Positions 27,136 through 36,208 of a stretch of DNA of 64,000 bases are shown in pieces. The stretch is from Kordiimonas gwangyangensis DSM 19435 = JCM 12864 (lineage in GTDB: Bacteria; Pseudomonadota; Alphaproteobacteria; Sphingomonadales; Kordiimonadaceae), in contig NZ_AQXF01000003.1 in assembly GCF_000375545.1 (NCBI RefSeq), positions 142,595 through 206,594 of the forward strand, written 5' to 3'. Positions within the stretch are counted from its first letter, which is position 1. Each line of letters starts with the position of its first letter. The notes under the pieces were generated by a model, which saw only the letters and a list, made by a program, of their open reading frames with translations, ran no database searches and was not told the origin of the DNA. The position numbers were made by a program, and so were the translations under genes.

Positions 27136-28235
27136 TTCGCGAAACGGAAGTGCAGGACGTCGCCATCGACGACAATATATTCCTTGCCTTCAAGGCGCAT
27201 CTTGCCCGCGTCCTTCGCACCCTGTTCACCGCCAAGGCTGACAAAGTCATTGTAGGCGATGGTCTCAGCGCGGATGAAGCCCTTCTCGAAGTCGGTGTGG
27301 ATCACACCGGCGGCTTGCGGCGCTTTGGTGCCTTTGGTGATGGTCCAGGCACGCGCCTCCTTGGGACCTACGGTGAAATAGGTGATCAGCTCCAGAAGGT
27401 CGTAGCCTGCGCGAATGACGCGTGCGAGGCCGGTTTGACCGAGGCCGAGTGTCTCAAGAAACTCACCTTTTTCGTCTTCGTCTTCAAGCTGGGCGATCTC
27501 CGCTTCCACAGCCGCTGAAATCACCACGCAACCTGCACCCTGCGCTTCAGCCATCTTGGCCACGGCGTCAGAGAATTCGTTGCCTGTTGCAGCATTGTCT
27601 TCATCCACATTGCAGATGTAGAGGATCGGCTTCGAGGTCAGGAGCTGCATGCCGTCCAGCGTACGCTGTTCTTCCTCGTTGTTGATGGTCACAACACGGG
27701 CTGGCTTGCCTTCACGCAGGAGCGGGATGATGCGCTCGATCATATCCATCGTTGCTTTGGCTTCCTTGTCGCCACCTCGCACGCGGCGGCTCAAGCCATG
27801 GATACGGCCTTCAAGGCTCTCGAGGTCGGCGAGCATCAGCTCGGTCTCGATGGTTTCGGCGTCGGATACGGGGTCCACGCGGCCATCGACGTGGGTGATG
27901 TCGTCGTCTTCAAAGCAGCGCAGAACGTGGCAGATGGCGTCCGTCTCGCGGATGTTGGCGAGGAACTGGTTGCCAAGGCCTTCACCCTTCGAGGCGCCGC
28001 GCACGAGGCCTGCGATATCAACAAAGGAGAGCTGTGTCGGGATGATGTCTTTGGAGCCTGCCAGTTTGGCAAGCGCATACAGCCGCTCATCCGGCACAGG
28101 AACCTGGCCTACGTTCGGCTCAATGGTGCAGAACGGATAGTTGGCTGCCGCCGCATTCGCCGTATTGGTGAGCGCGTTAAAGAGCGTGGATTTACCAACG
28201 TTCGGAAGGCCCACAATGCCACATTTGAAACCCAT
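27132..28235 (-). CDS. ychF: Redox-regulated ATPase YchF (OLA1 family)
   Basis: A 367-aa Obg-related P-loop ATPase that binds ribosomes and takes part in translation and stress control. The Walker A motif is GLPNVGKSTLFN at residues 8-19, followed by the YchF-specific segments PNVGQVPVPDERL and FVDIAGLVRGASKGEGLGN. The C-terminal TGS domain has YFTVGPKEARAWTI and HTDFEKGFIRAE. Its start overlaps the pth stop by one base, the usual pth-ychF coupling in alphaproteobacteria. Confidence 0.97.
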   Translation of the reverse strand: MGFKCGIVGLPNVGKSTLFNALTNTANAAAANYPFCTIEPNVGQVPVPDERLYALAKLAGSKDIIPTQLSFVDIAGLVRGASKGEGLGNQFLANIRETDAICHVLRCFEDDDITHVDGRVDPVSDAETIETELMLADLESLEGRIHGLSRRVRGGDKEAKATMDMIERIIPLLREGKPARVVTINNEEEQRTLDGMQLLTSKPILYICNVDEDNAATGNEFSDAVAKMAEAQGAGCVVISAAVEAEIAQLEDEDEKGEFLETLGLGQTGLARVIRAGYDLLELITYFTVGPKEARAWTITKGTKAPQAAGVIHTDFEKGFIRAETIAYNDFVSLGGEQGAKDAGKMRLEGKEYIVVDGDVLHFRFAN

Positions 28236-28954
28236 TATTTGTCTCCCTTGTCCGCGCGGCCGATCAGGGCTTTGAGCGCGGCGGCCATTGGGCCTTCATT
28301 TGTTTTTGTCTCAGCCGGGGCTTTCGCCGGGCGCTTGGGCGCGGGCGGTGTTGCCTCATCGGTTTTTTTGCTGCCGTTTGGCCGCTGCGGTTGCAGGCGG
28401 CGCGCTACCTCGGTCATGAAGCGCGGATTGTCATAAGCCGCCAGATAGCCTGCTTCGTTTGCAATCGCGTCCAGCATGTCCTCGAGCGTGTTCTGCTCGG
28501 CTTTGGCAAAATCGCCTAGCACGTGGCCATGCACCCGTGCCTTGTCGCCGGGGTGGCCAATGCCGATACGTACGCGGGTAAAGTCGGGCCCTATATGCTG
28601 GCTCATCGAGCGGATGCCATTATGCCCAGCCGCACCGCCACCGACCTTGACCTTGATTTTGCCGAAGGCGAGGTCAAGCTCGTCGTAGAACACCACAACG
28701 TCAGCCGGTGTCAGTTTGAAGAAGCGCATGGCTTCCCCCACCGACTGGCCTGAGTTGTTCATATAGGTTTGCGGTTTGATGGCGATGATTTTCTCGCCGC
28801 CTAACCGGCCTTCGGCCGTTTCGGCCTGCCAGCGTTTGGGGCCAGCGGAAAAATTATGGCGCTCAACAATCCTGTCGAGCGCCATGAAACCAACATTGTG
28901 CCGGTGTTTCTCATACTGGCTGCCCGGATTGCCTAGACCGACAAAAAGCAGCAT
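28235..28954 (-). CDS. pth: Peptidyl-tRNA hydrolase with C-terminal extension
   Basis: A 239-aa enzyme that releases peptides from stalled peptidyl-tRNA. The N-terminus MLLFVGLGNPGSQYEKHRHN contains the catalytic His region (HRHNVG), and FYDELDLAFGKIK and GGAAGHNGIRSM are family motifs. The core ends near residue 190; about 50 further residues rich in Pro, Lys and Ala form an extension not present in the E. coli enzyme (194 aa), though basic tails occur in related bacteria. It overlaps ychF by one base. Confidence 0.96.
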   Translation of the reverse strand: MLLFVGLGNPGSQYEKHRHNVGFMALDRIVERHNFSAGPKRWQAETAEGRLGGEKIIAIKPQTYMNNSGQSVGEAMRFFKLTPADVVVFYDELDLAFGKIKVKVGGGAAGHNGIRSMSQHIGPDFTRVRIGIGHPGDKARVHGHVLGDFAKAEQNTLEDMLDAIANEAGYLAAYDNPRFMTEVARRLQPQRPNGSKKTDEATPPAPKRPAKAPAETKTNEGPMAAALKALIGRADKGDK

Positions 28955-28978
28955 GGGGAAAAATCCTCCGGCAACAAC

Positions 28979-28999
28979 TGGGGGCGAAAGCCGCCCCCA
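28979..28999 (-). terminator. Hairpin between rplY and pth
   Basis: An 8-bp stem TGGGGGCG / CGCCCCCA with a 5-nt loop just after the rplY stop on the minus strand. It lacks a T run, so it may attenuate rather than end transcription into pth-ychF. Confidence 0.4.
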
Positions 29000-29005
29000 T
29001 GGTTA

Positions 29006-29632
29006 TTAGTCTTCGCTTTCTTCGTCAGCGTCTTCGTCGCTTGCAGCGTTCTCAGCGGACTTGAGGCCCGACGGTGCAACGATAGCGCAGATAACGAAGT
29101 CACGATCGGTGATCGTCGGCGTGCAGCCTTTCGGCAGGGTCACGTTGCTGATTTTCACGGATTCGTTGATGTCGAGAGCGGAAATGTCTGCTTCGATGAA
29201 TTCCGGAATCGCGTCAGCAGGAACGTGCAGCTCAACTTCGTGACGGGTGTGGTTGATCACACCGCCGCGACGCAGGCCAGGGCACTTTTCTTCGCCGATA
29301 ACTTTAACCGGAACTGCCATAACAACCTCTGCGCCTTTGCCAAGACGGAGGAAGTCGATGTGCATCGGAAGGTCGGTTACCGGGTGCAGTTGCAGGTCGC
29401 GCGGCAGAACGGTGGTTTTTTTCTTGCCAACCTGTACTTCGAACGTGTGGGACATGAAGCCACCACGGTTCAGAAGACGGATGATTTCGTTCTGCGGGAT
29501 CTGGATGGATTCCGGTTCTTTGTTGTCGCCGTAGATTACAGCAGGAACTTTACCTGCACGACGCGCGGCGCGGGAGGCTCCCTTACCAATCCGTTCGCGC
29601 GGCTCAGCAACGATAGTAACAGCTTTTGCCAT
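29006..29632 (-). CDS. rplY: 50S ribosomal protein L25 (general stress protein CTC type)
   Basis: A 208-aa L25 of the long CTC type, with an N-terminal 5S-rRNA-binding domain and a C-terminal TL5-like domain. The start at 29632 (MAKAVTIVAEPRER) has GGAG 8 nt upstream; the longer frame to 29776 is a start artefact. Motifs are GKGASRAARRAGKVPAVIYG, MHIDFLRLGKGAEV and ALDINESVKISNVTLPKG. The last 15 residues are highly acidic. The order rplY-pth-ychF is the standard alphaproteobacterial one. Confidence 0.95.
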   Translation of the reverse strand: MAKAVTIVAEPRERIGKGASRAARRAGKVPAVIYGDNKEPESIQIPQNEIIRLLNRGGFMSHTFEVQVGKKKTTVLPRDLQLHPVTDLPMHIDFLRLGKGAEVVMAVPVKVIGEEKCPGLRRGGVINHTRHEVELHVPADAIPEFIEADISALDINESVKISNVTLPKGCTPTITDRDFVICAIVAPSGLKSAENAASDEDADEESED

Positions 29633-30000
29633 TCTATTTCTCCAAACTAAAACTCTGGGCCAGACCATCCGACCCGGAGACCGCCACTTCCTCCAGGGAT
29701 GCAAGGGCGGGGTTCCCGTTGCAGGCGATCCCACAACGGTCGGGCGCGATTTACCGCGAAATGCCGGGAAATGCAAGGCACAAACGTGCAGTGCGGTGCG
29801 GTTTGCACAAATAGCCGGATTCGGCGAATACCGCTATGGTGGCGTTGCAGAACCGGGACTATTTCAAGTTTAAGCTGTAGAATGTGGTATTTTGATTGAA
29901 TGGTTGGTGCTTACTCCGCGCATTCCCTGCCTGAAAACAATGGTTTCTGGGCATTGAATAAAAAACGAGCTAAAGTTTAGTCATTGTAAGGAGGGGGCTG
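29633..30000. other. Intergenic region upstream of rplY and the solute-binding gene
   Basis: About 370 bp between divergent genes. I see no supported open frame, RNA gene or repeat. It lies where prs normally adjoins rplY and must hold the promoters of both flanking genes. Confidence 0.55.
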
Positions 30001-30798
30001 TTGATAGTTCGTTTGGTGTGGCGTTCAGTAGTGCTGGCAATTGGGCTGACGGTGTTCTCGTGCGGGGCTATGCTGCGTGCGGACGATGAAGCTGTGCCGG
30101 TCAAGGTTGGCGGCTACCAGTTTGAGCCTTTTGTAGAAGGTTCCGGTGGTTTGTCGGTTGCGTTCGCCAAATTTTTGAGCGAGCAGCAGGCAGGGTATCA
30201 GTTCGAATTTGTCAAAATTCCTGCGCGCCGCCGTTATGATCTGCTCGTTAGCGGCAAGATCGATATGATCTTCTTTGAGTTGCCGCTTTGGGGTTGGAGC
30301 GAGCTTGCGGACGAAATTGTCACCTCAACCCCGCTTATCAAGGGGCAGGAGGTCTTCGTCGCCCGGCGCGACAACCCGCTTGGGCGGGACGTATTTGACG
30401 CCCTTCATAAAAGGCGCATCGCGCTCACCTTCGGCTTTCACTACGCGTTCGCCGGTCTGACATCCGACCCGGATGAGATTCGCGCACGCTATGATGTGGT
30501 GTTCGCGCAGCAGCAGCTTTACACGCTTCGTCACCTCATCAGTGGGAATGCTGACCTCGCAGTCCTGAATGACTTATTCCTCGCGCGACAGTTGGAGACA
30601 GAACCAGAGCTTGGTGATGTTCTTCGGGTCGGGGAACGGGTGGACCAGCGCTACGAGCTGCCGGTGCTGATGCGGAGAAATGGTCCGGTGAGCCAGAGGC
30701 AGATGAACGATCTCTTGGCAAAAGTCATGGAGGATGGCCGTTTTGCAAGGTTCCTTGCGGAGCAGGAAGCGCCGGCAAGCGCCATCATGCAGGAGTAG
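30001..30798 (+). CDS. Periplasmic solute-binding-like protein (SBP family 3 fold)
   Basis: A 265-aa protein starting at a TTG with AAGGAGG about 7 nt upstream. The N-terminus has a hydrophobic signal ending near GAML-RA. The body resembles amino-acid-type binding proteins: VKVGGYQFEPFVEG, then PARRRYDLLVSGKIDMIFFE and the hinge region ISGNADLAVLNDLFLARQL. No permease or ATPase gene adjoins it, so it is a stand-alone binding protein, perhaps a sensor input. It is a lone plus-strand gene inside the minus-strand housekeeping block. Confidence 0.75.
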   Translation: MIVRLVWRSVVLAIGLTVFSCGAMLRADDEAVPVKVGGYQFEPFVEGSGGLSVAFAKFLSEQQAGYQFEFVKIPARRRYDLLVSGKIDMIFFELPLWGWSELADEIVTSTPLIKGQEVFVARRDNPLGRDVFDALHKRRIALTFGFHYAFAGLTSDPDEIRARYDVVFAQQQLYTLRHLISGNADLAVLNDLFLARQLETEPELGDVLRVGERVDQRYELPVLMRRNGPVSQRQMNDLLAKVMEDGRFARFLAEQEAPASAIMQE

Positions 30799-30830
30799 GG
30801 ACCGCGTCCCTAACCTCTAGTCCAAAATAA

Positions 30831-30861
30831 AAAAAGCCCCGACACAGATGCCGGGGTTTTT
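30831..30861. terminator. Bidirectional terminator between solute-binding gene and prs
   Basis: CCCCG / CGGGG stem extended by AAAAA / TTTTT flanks, with a 10-nt loop, between the two convergent stops at 30798 and 30884. It can act for both strands. Confidence 0.8.
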
Positions 30862-30883
30862 GAATTTCTAGGCAGACCCAGGA

Positions 30884-31822
30884 CTAATCGAACAGGCTTG
30901 AAACGCTGGTCTCGTGCGCGATGCGGTTCATCGCTTCCGCGAGCAGCGGTGCCACGGTCACAACCCGGATTTTCGGGTTGGCGATACCGGCTTCAGTCGG
31001 GCGGATGCTGTCGGTGATCACCAGTTCGTCCATCACGCTGTTCGCGATACGCTCATAGGCCGGGCCCGAGAGTACGCCGTGTGCCACGTAAGCGGAAACC
31101 GAGCTAGCACCTGCTTCATGGAGCGCTTTTGCTGCGTTGCAGAGCGTTCCTGCGCTGTCCACGATATCGTCGACGAGTACGCAGTGGTAATCCTTCACGT
31201 CACCAACGATGTGCATCACCTCGGAAACGCCTGCGCGTTCACGGCGTTTGTCGATGATGGCGATGGGCGCATCAAGGCGTTTAGCGTAAGCACGCGCGCG
31301 AACCACACCACCCACGTCAGGCGATACGATCATGGTCTTCTTGCCGGCGTATTTTTCTTTCAGGTCACGCACCAGTACGGGCATGGCGTAAAGATTGTCC
31401 GTCGGGATATCGAAGAAGCCCTGAATCTGGCCTGCGTGCAGGTCCATCGTCAGCACGCGGTCAGCGCCCGCGGTCGTGATCAGGTTGGCAACCAGCTTGG
31501 CCGAAATCGGCGTGCGCGGGCCGGGCTTCCGGTCTTGGCGGGCATAGCCGAAATAGGGGATCACTGCAGTGATCCGGCGGGCAGAAGCACGCTTGAGCGC
31601 ATCAATGCACACCAGAAGTTCCATCATGTGGTCGTTCGCCGGGAAATTTGTCGGCTGGATCAGGAATACATCCTCACCGCGCACGTTCTCATGAATCTCG
31701 ACGAATACTTCCTGATCGGAAAAGCGTTTAACAGCCGCTTTGGCGAGCGGCATGTTGAGGTAGGCGGCGATTGCTTCCGCCAGTTCCGGGTTGGAGTTCC
31801 CGGTCAGGATCTTCATGCCCAT
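30884..31822 (-). CDS. prs: Ribose-phosphate pyrophosphokinase
   Basis: A 312-aa enzyme making PRPP from ribose 5-phosphate and ATP for nucleotide, His and Trp synthesis. The start at 31822 ([11 protein letters not shown]) has GGAGG 7 nt upstream; the frame extends to 31906 without support. Motifs include [56 protein letters not shown] and the PRPP loop [14 protein letters not shown]. Length matches class I Prs. Confidence 0.97.
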   Translation of the reverse strand: MGMKILTGNSNPELAEAIAAYLNMPLAKAAVKRFSDQEVFVEIHENVRGEDVFLIQPTNFPANDHMMELLVCIDALKRASARRITAVIPYFGYARQDRKPGPRTPISAKLVANLITTAGADRVLTMDLHAGQIQGFFDIPTDNLYAMPVLVRDLKEKYAGKKTMIVSPDVGGVVRARAYAKRLDAPIAIIDKRRERAGVSEVMHIVGDVKDYHCVLVDDIVDSAGTLCNAAKALHEAGASSVSAYVAHGVLSGPAYERIANSVMDELVITDSIRPTEAGIANPKIRVVTVAPLLAEAMNRIAHETSVSSLFD

Positions 31823-31972
31823 AAAGGCCTCCGTGCAATGAAGATGTTGCGTGTGCGCCTCGTTTAACAGCGCTTCACCGGGCTGTAAAGGCGTGAGGGC
31901 CCCCATGTGCGCATTTGACCGATGATTGGCGCAAAATGGGGCGCCCGCACATTATTATTACAAAAACTGATG

Positions 31973-32734
31973 TCAGGACGGGAGCATGATTGCCGAAAGC
32001 TGGCGGCCATAATCCGGCTCTTTCCGGTGAGTCGTGCGCCGGTATGAGAAATGTGCGTTGCTTGTGTACGTGTCGACCTCGACATCAAAAATGCCGCCTA
32101 CGCCTGCATTCTCAAGGCGAGAGCGGACAAAAGCGGGCAGGTTGAACTGGAAATGCTCAGTGTCTTTGCCCGCAGTGAAAAAGCGCTCAAAGGCAGTATC
32201 TGCATTCAGAAATCGGTCGCGAAACTCTGTGCCGACCTCATAACTCGGCTGCGCAATAGTCGGGCCGATGGCGGCTTGGATGTTGCAGCGTTTTGCTCCC
32301 AAAGTCTGCATCGCCGTGACAGTGCTTGCCACCACGCCCCGGAATGCGCCACCCCAGCCCGCGTGCGCAGCGCCCACAACACCGGCCTCCATATCCGCGA
32401 ACAGCACTGGGCAACAATCGGCGGTCAGGATGCCCAGGATCAGCCCTGGTCGCTTCGTCACCATGGCGTCTGCCTTGGGGCGTACTTCACCCCAGTCGCC
32501 AGTCACGACAGCGACATTGCTTCCATGCACCTGATAGCAGCTCAGGAGCGGCGTCCCGGCATTGCCAGACACATATTGCGCAGCGATGCGGCGATTTTCC
32601 GCAACCGCGGTTACGTCGTCATTTGAGCCTGGCCCGCAGTTCAGGCCTTCATATAGTCCTTCTGATACGCCATCCTCGCGGCTCAGAAACGCGTGCGGGA
32701 GTGCAATGTTCCGGGCTCTCAGGTGCTTGCTCAT
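31973..32734 (-). CDS. pgeF: Multi-copper polyphenol oxidase / purine nucleoside hydrolase family (PgeF, YfiH)
   Basis: A 253-aa protein of the YfiH/LACC1 family, which carries purine nucleoside phosphorylase and deaminase activity and is linked to peptidoglycan-precursor fidelity. The conserved Cys and His ligands are in GILTADCCPVLFAD and GAAHAGWGGAFRGVV, and AAIGPTIAQPSYEVG follows. In alphaproteobacteria it normally follows lgt and a SAM-methyltransferase directly; here a plus-strand gene separates them. Confidence 0.92.
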   Translation of the reverse strand: MSKHLRARNIALPHAFLSREDGVSEGLYEGLNCGPGSNDDVTAVAENRRIAAQYVSGNAGTPLLSCYQVHGSNVAVVTGDWGEVRPKADAMVTKRPGLILGILTADCCPVLFADMEAGVVGAAHAGWGGAFRGVVASTVTAMQTLGAKRCNIQAAIGPTIAQPSYEVGTEFRDRFLNADTAFERFFTAGKDTEHFQFNLPAFVRSRLENAGVGGIFDVEVDTYTSNAHFSYRRTTHRKEPDYGRQLSAIMLPS

Positions 32735-32823
32735 GCGGTGCCTTTGTCATTAAAGTTGCCTTCCGCCACGCACTATAAGAAACACAAAGCGGAATGGATA
32801 TGCTTTTGCAGATTGGGGGAATT

Positions 32824-34176
32824 ATGCGGCAGCTTTTGGGCTTGGTTTTGTGCACACTCTTTGCGCAGTCGGCATTCGCGGAAATTACGGGTCGTTTCAC
32901 GTTTGAGAGGCTGGAGGCCGATGTCTGGCGCGCCAAATACTGCTTTGACGAGCCCGTGGATGCGCTGCGTTTCGAACGCCCGGTCGACGGCATGCGCGCG
33001 ACCCACTGGCGGCCCCTGTTGCCAGAATTTGAGCTTACGGTCGAAGAGGACGGCAGCGCCAACATCACGCACCGGGACGGCGCGGCCTTCACCTGCACGG
33101 GTGTAGAGGTCGATAGCTTCACCGAAGTGCCGGTTAAAAACTACATGGCTTTTTCCAAATTCTCCGACGGCGGCATGTCGGTTTATATGGGCTATTATAC
33201 CGGCACGGTATTCAAGGACGATGAATGGCAGGAATATAAAGTCTCCGCCAGCTATCGCGGCATGGAGGGGGAGCGTGTGATTACCCGCGACCTGCGCGCG
33301 CTTGATCACCAGTTTGTCTATTTTGGTAAGCAGGATGTGGTGGAAACGAAGGACGCCATCACGGTTGTGGACCCAGCCATGCCGGAAGCGGCGCGAAATG
33401 GGATTGAGCAGTCATTGCCGGAAGTCGGTCGCATGCTGTCGCGTATGTTCCATTATACCCCACGTGAACCCTATCAGGTCTTCATGGCGGCGGGGGAGTT
33501 GCTGACGACAGAGGGTAGCCACACCAAAGGCGGCACACTCAAGAACCAGATACTCTTTACTCTCAAAGGTAAAAAGGCGGCTGAGTGGGCGATCAAGTCC
33601 ACGGATTTTTACCCGACCCTCGCGGCCCATGAACTGTTGCATCTTTGGCAGCAGGAAGTCTGGCTGGACCAGCTTGGCAATGACGCGGCGTGGATGCATG
33701 AAGGCGCGGCCGACGCGCTGGCGTTTGAGCTTATGTACCGCACGGGTGCGGCCACCAAGGAACAGTACAAAGCCCAGTGGCAAAAGGCCGAGACGCGCTG
33801 TGCCGATTTTATTCGCGAAACGAGCATGGTGCGTGCGCCGGATGAGGGCAAGTTTGAGGTGGTTTACCGTTGCGGCGCACTGGTGAACCGGTTGGTTGGC
33901 GAAGCGCTGTCGCCTGCCGACCCCGGCGAAGGTATTTTCCAGTTCTGGCAAGCGATGGCAGCGTGGGACGCGGTTACCATCAAGGAAACCCAGAGTGTGG
34001 AGCTGTTCAAAAAAACCATGGAAAAGCTCGGTTTCAACAACCAGCAGATCATCGCGCTTGGTCGCTTCACTGGGGAACAGCATGCCGATGGGCAGGTGAG
34101 CATCGATGTTTTGCGGAAGGTCCTTAAAAGCCGGGTGCCGGAGGCAATGACGGCGACTGAAGCGCCAGCACCTTGA
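32824..34176 (+). CDS. Exported gluzincin-like metallopeptidase, unassigned family
   Basis: A 450-aa protein. The start at 32824 (MRQLLGLVLCTLF) has GGGGGAA upstream and opens a signal peptide ending AFA-EI. A zinc motif HELLH occupies residues 269-273 and a second Glu is E293 in WMHEGAADAL, giving HExxH-x19-E, close to the HExxH-x18-E of M1 gluzincins. The N-terminal half (FTFERLEADVWRAKYCFDEP) resembles the beta-rich domain of M61/M1 proteins. I cannot name the family. It interrupts the pgeF - methyltransferase - lgt cluster and its last 53 bp overlap the convergent methyltransferase gene. Confidence 0.75.
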   Translation: MRQLLGLVLCTLFAQSAFAEITGRFTFERLEADVWRAKYCFDEPVDALRFERPVDGMRATHWRPLLPEFELTVEEDGSANITHRDGAAFTCTGVEVDSFTEVPVKNYMAFSKFSDGGMSVYMGYYTGTVFKDDEWQEYKVSASYRGMEGERVITRDLRALDHQFVYFGKQDVVETKDAITVVDPAMPEAARNGIEQSLPEVGRMLSRMFHYTPREPYQVFMAAGELLTTEGSHTKGGTLKNQILFTLKGKKAAEWAIKSTDFYPTLAAHELLHLWQQEVWLDQLGNDAAWMHEGAADALAFELMYRTGAATKEQYKAQWQKAETRCADFIRETSMVRAPDEGKFEVVYRCGALVNRLVGEALSPADPGEGIFQFWQAMAAWDAVTIKETQSVELFKKTMEKLGFNNQQIIALGRFTGEQHADGQVSIDVLRKVLKSRVPEAMTATEAPAP

Positions 34177-35188
34177 ACAGGGTGCCCATTTCATCGGGTG
34201 CCGTCAGGCGTTTGAGTTCACTGAGGATGCGGGCTTGTCCCGCATCGTCTGCCCGCGCGGCAAGTCCCTGCGCGCGTACACCAAGGCCAATGGCCATCAG
34301 GAATGCACCTTGCTCCGTGATCGTGGACGCGGCGGCGCCTTTCTCACTTGCGGCGTGTGCGAGCTGGTCAAACGCTACATGGGCGGTGAGGTCGGCAAGG
34401 CCGGGCTCCGCGAACGGGTCCACATACTCATGAGCTTTCAGGGCCTGAAAGCTGTCCCCGGGGGCTGAAGTTTTATAGCCATAGTCGATGATGAGCGCGG
34501 CGCCGGGGTGGGCGATAAGCCTTGCCGCAATCTCGCCCGCGACTGTCAGGCCCGCGGGGCATACCTCAGCGATGCTGCCGTCCGGGCCGGATTTCACTAT
34601 CTCGGGTATGAGGCTGAGTTTCGCGCTGGGCGGCATCAGCACAGGGGTCAGCTCACTGCCCGCTTCGCTAACGCCGCGCTCCAGCCATTTGCCCTCCCGC
34701 TTCTCGAACTGGTGGATCGGGAGGGCATCAAAAAACTCGTTTGCGACAATGATGGAGGGGCCTTCAGGCACCTTTGAGAGATTGTCATACCACGACGCGC
34801 CGGGCACCTTTTCACGTTGCTGTGCCCGCAATTGTGTGCTGGTTTCCACAAAACAAATCTGTGCGGCATCCATGAAATCCTGCATTGCTTTCGCGGCGCG
34901 CTGCATGTCGGCCATCAAGGTGCCACGCCCGGGGCCTAGTTCAATAAGGTTAAACCGCCCCGGACGGCCCATGGCGTTCCAACGGTCCACACACCAAAGG
35001 CCCAGCATCTCACCGAACATCTGGCTGACTTCAGGCGCGGTAACGAAATCGCCCGCGGCGCCAAATACCCTCTGTCGTTGGTAGTAGCCATGCTCAGGGT
35101 GCATGAGGCACGTGGCCATATAGTCCGCAAGGCTCATCGGGCCATCAAGCGCAATACGCCGCAGCAGAATATCCTTGAGCGGACTCAT
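34124..35188 (-). CDS. SAM-dependent methyltransferase, MidA/NDUFAF7 family
   Basis: A 354-aa protein. The start at 35188 (MSPLKDILLRR) is 2 bp after the lgt stop; the frame extends into lgt without need. Family motifs are GPMSLADYMATCLMHPEHGY, GDFVTAPEVSQMFGEMLGLW and the SAM loop NLIELGPGRGTLMADMQRA, then IVANEFFDALPIHQFEKR. The eukaryotic relative NDUFAF7 methylates an arginine of complex I subunit NDUFS2, and the bacterial copy is probably a similar assembly methylase. The C-terminus is encoded by the overlap with the convergent peptidase gene. Confidence 0.93.
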   Translation of the reverse strand: MSPLKDILLRRIALDGPMSLADYMATCLMHPEHGYYQRQRVFGAAGDFVTAPEVSQMFGEMLGLWCVDRWNAMGRPGRFNLIELGPGRGTLMADMQRAAKAMQDFMDAAQICFVETSTQLRAQQREKVPGASWYDNLSKVPEGPSIIVANEFFDALPIHQFEKREGKWLERGVSEAGSELTPVLMPPSAKLSLIPEIVKSGPDGSIAEVCPAGLTVAGEIAARLIAHPGAALIIDYGYKTSAPGDSFQALKAHEYVDPFAEPGLADLTAHVAFDQLAHAASEKGAAASTITEQGAFLMAIGLGVRAQGLAARADDAGQARILSELKRLTAPDEMGTLFKVLALQSPSLPPAPGF

Positions 35189-35190
35189 GG

Positions 35191-36030
35191 TCAGTTGCCG
35201 GACCGCGCGCGTTTGATGCCCATATACATCAGCCAAGCGGCCAGCAGGAACATCGGCACACTCAGCATCTGCCCGCGCGAAATACCTGCCATCAGGCCAA
35301 GGTGGGCGTCGGGCTCGCGCACAAATTCAACGAGGATGCGCACAAGGCCGTAGCCCGCGAAAAAGGTGCCGGCGATAAAGCCGGGCGCCCGTTTGGCGAG
35401 CGGTGTTTTGTGGTAAAGCAGTTGCAGCAGCAGAAAGAGCACAATGCCTTCGCCAAAGGCTTCGTACAGCTGGCTCGGGTGGCGGGGCAGGCCAAGTGGG
35501 TCGCTTGGGAATACCATGGCCCATGGCACATCAGTGGGGCGGCCCCAAAGCTCACCATTGATGAAGTTGGCAAGGCGGCCGGTGAAGAGCCCGACAGGTG
35601 TCACGATAGCGATCAGGTCACCCACGCGCATGAGGTCCAGCTTGTGTTTGCGGCAGAACAGAATGAGCGCAAGCACAACACCAAGCGCACCACCATGGAA
35701 CGACATACCGCCGTCCCAGAGGCGGAAAATGGCAATCGGGTTCTCAACATAAGCGGGCAGGTTATAAAAGAGCACATAACCGAGCCTGCCGCCCGCGATC
35801 ACACCAATGATGGCCCAGGTCAGGAAATCATCCACATGGCTTGGTGCCATGGGTGCGCCTGGTTTTGTGGTGATGCGCCGGATATACCACCAGCCGAACA
35901 GAAGGCCCGCGATATAGGCGAGGCTGTACCAGCGTATCCCAAGCTCCGTCCCAAACATTTCGATTGGGCCGAGTGCAAAGGGATTAATATCGGGATAGGC
36001 GATCACCGCAAGCGGGCTCAGAAGCGACAT
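35191..36030 (-). CDS. lgt: Prolipoprotein diacylglyceryl transferase
   Basis: A 279-aa inner-membrane enzyme with seven transmembrane helices that transfers diacylglycerol to the lipobox cysteine of prolipoproteins such as the M16 protein in this window. The signature region is GRLANFINGELWGRPTDVPWA, and RHPSQLYEA and GYGLVRILVEFVREPD also match. AGGAAA precedes the ATG. It is the first gene of the minus-strand block. Confidence 0.97.
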   Translation of the reverse strand: MSLLSPLAVIAYPDINPFALGPIEMFGTELGIRWYSLAYIAGLLFGWWYIRRITTKPGAPMAPSHVDDFLTWAIIGVIAGGRLGYVLFYNLPAYVENPIAIFRLWDGGMSFHGGALGVVLALILFCRKHKLDLMRVGDLIAIVTPVGLFTGRLANFINGELWGRPTDVPWAMVFPSDPLGLPRHPSQLYEAFGEGIVLFLLLQLLYHKTPLAKRAPGFIAGTFFAGYGLVRILVEFVREPDAHLGLMAGISRGQMLSVPMFLLAAWLMYMGIKRARSGN

Positions 36031-36208
36031 AAGGATTTCCTGAAGCTGTTTCTGCCGTCATGCTTGGCCCGACAGGGCGGCCAAGTCAACCGGCAAGTCG
36101 GCATCCCGGCGCGCGGGTGCGCGAAGGTGTGTGCCATGCGGCAACTCGCCCATTGCAATCATGCTTCGTTTCGCCCATATGATAGGCAGGAATGTGAAGG
36201 ACGGACCC

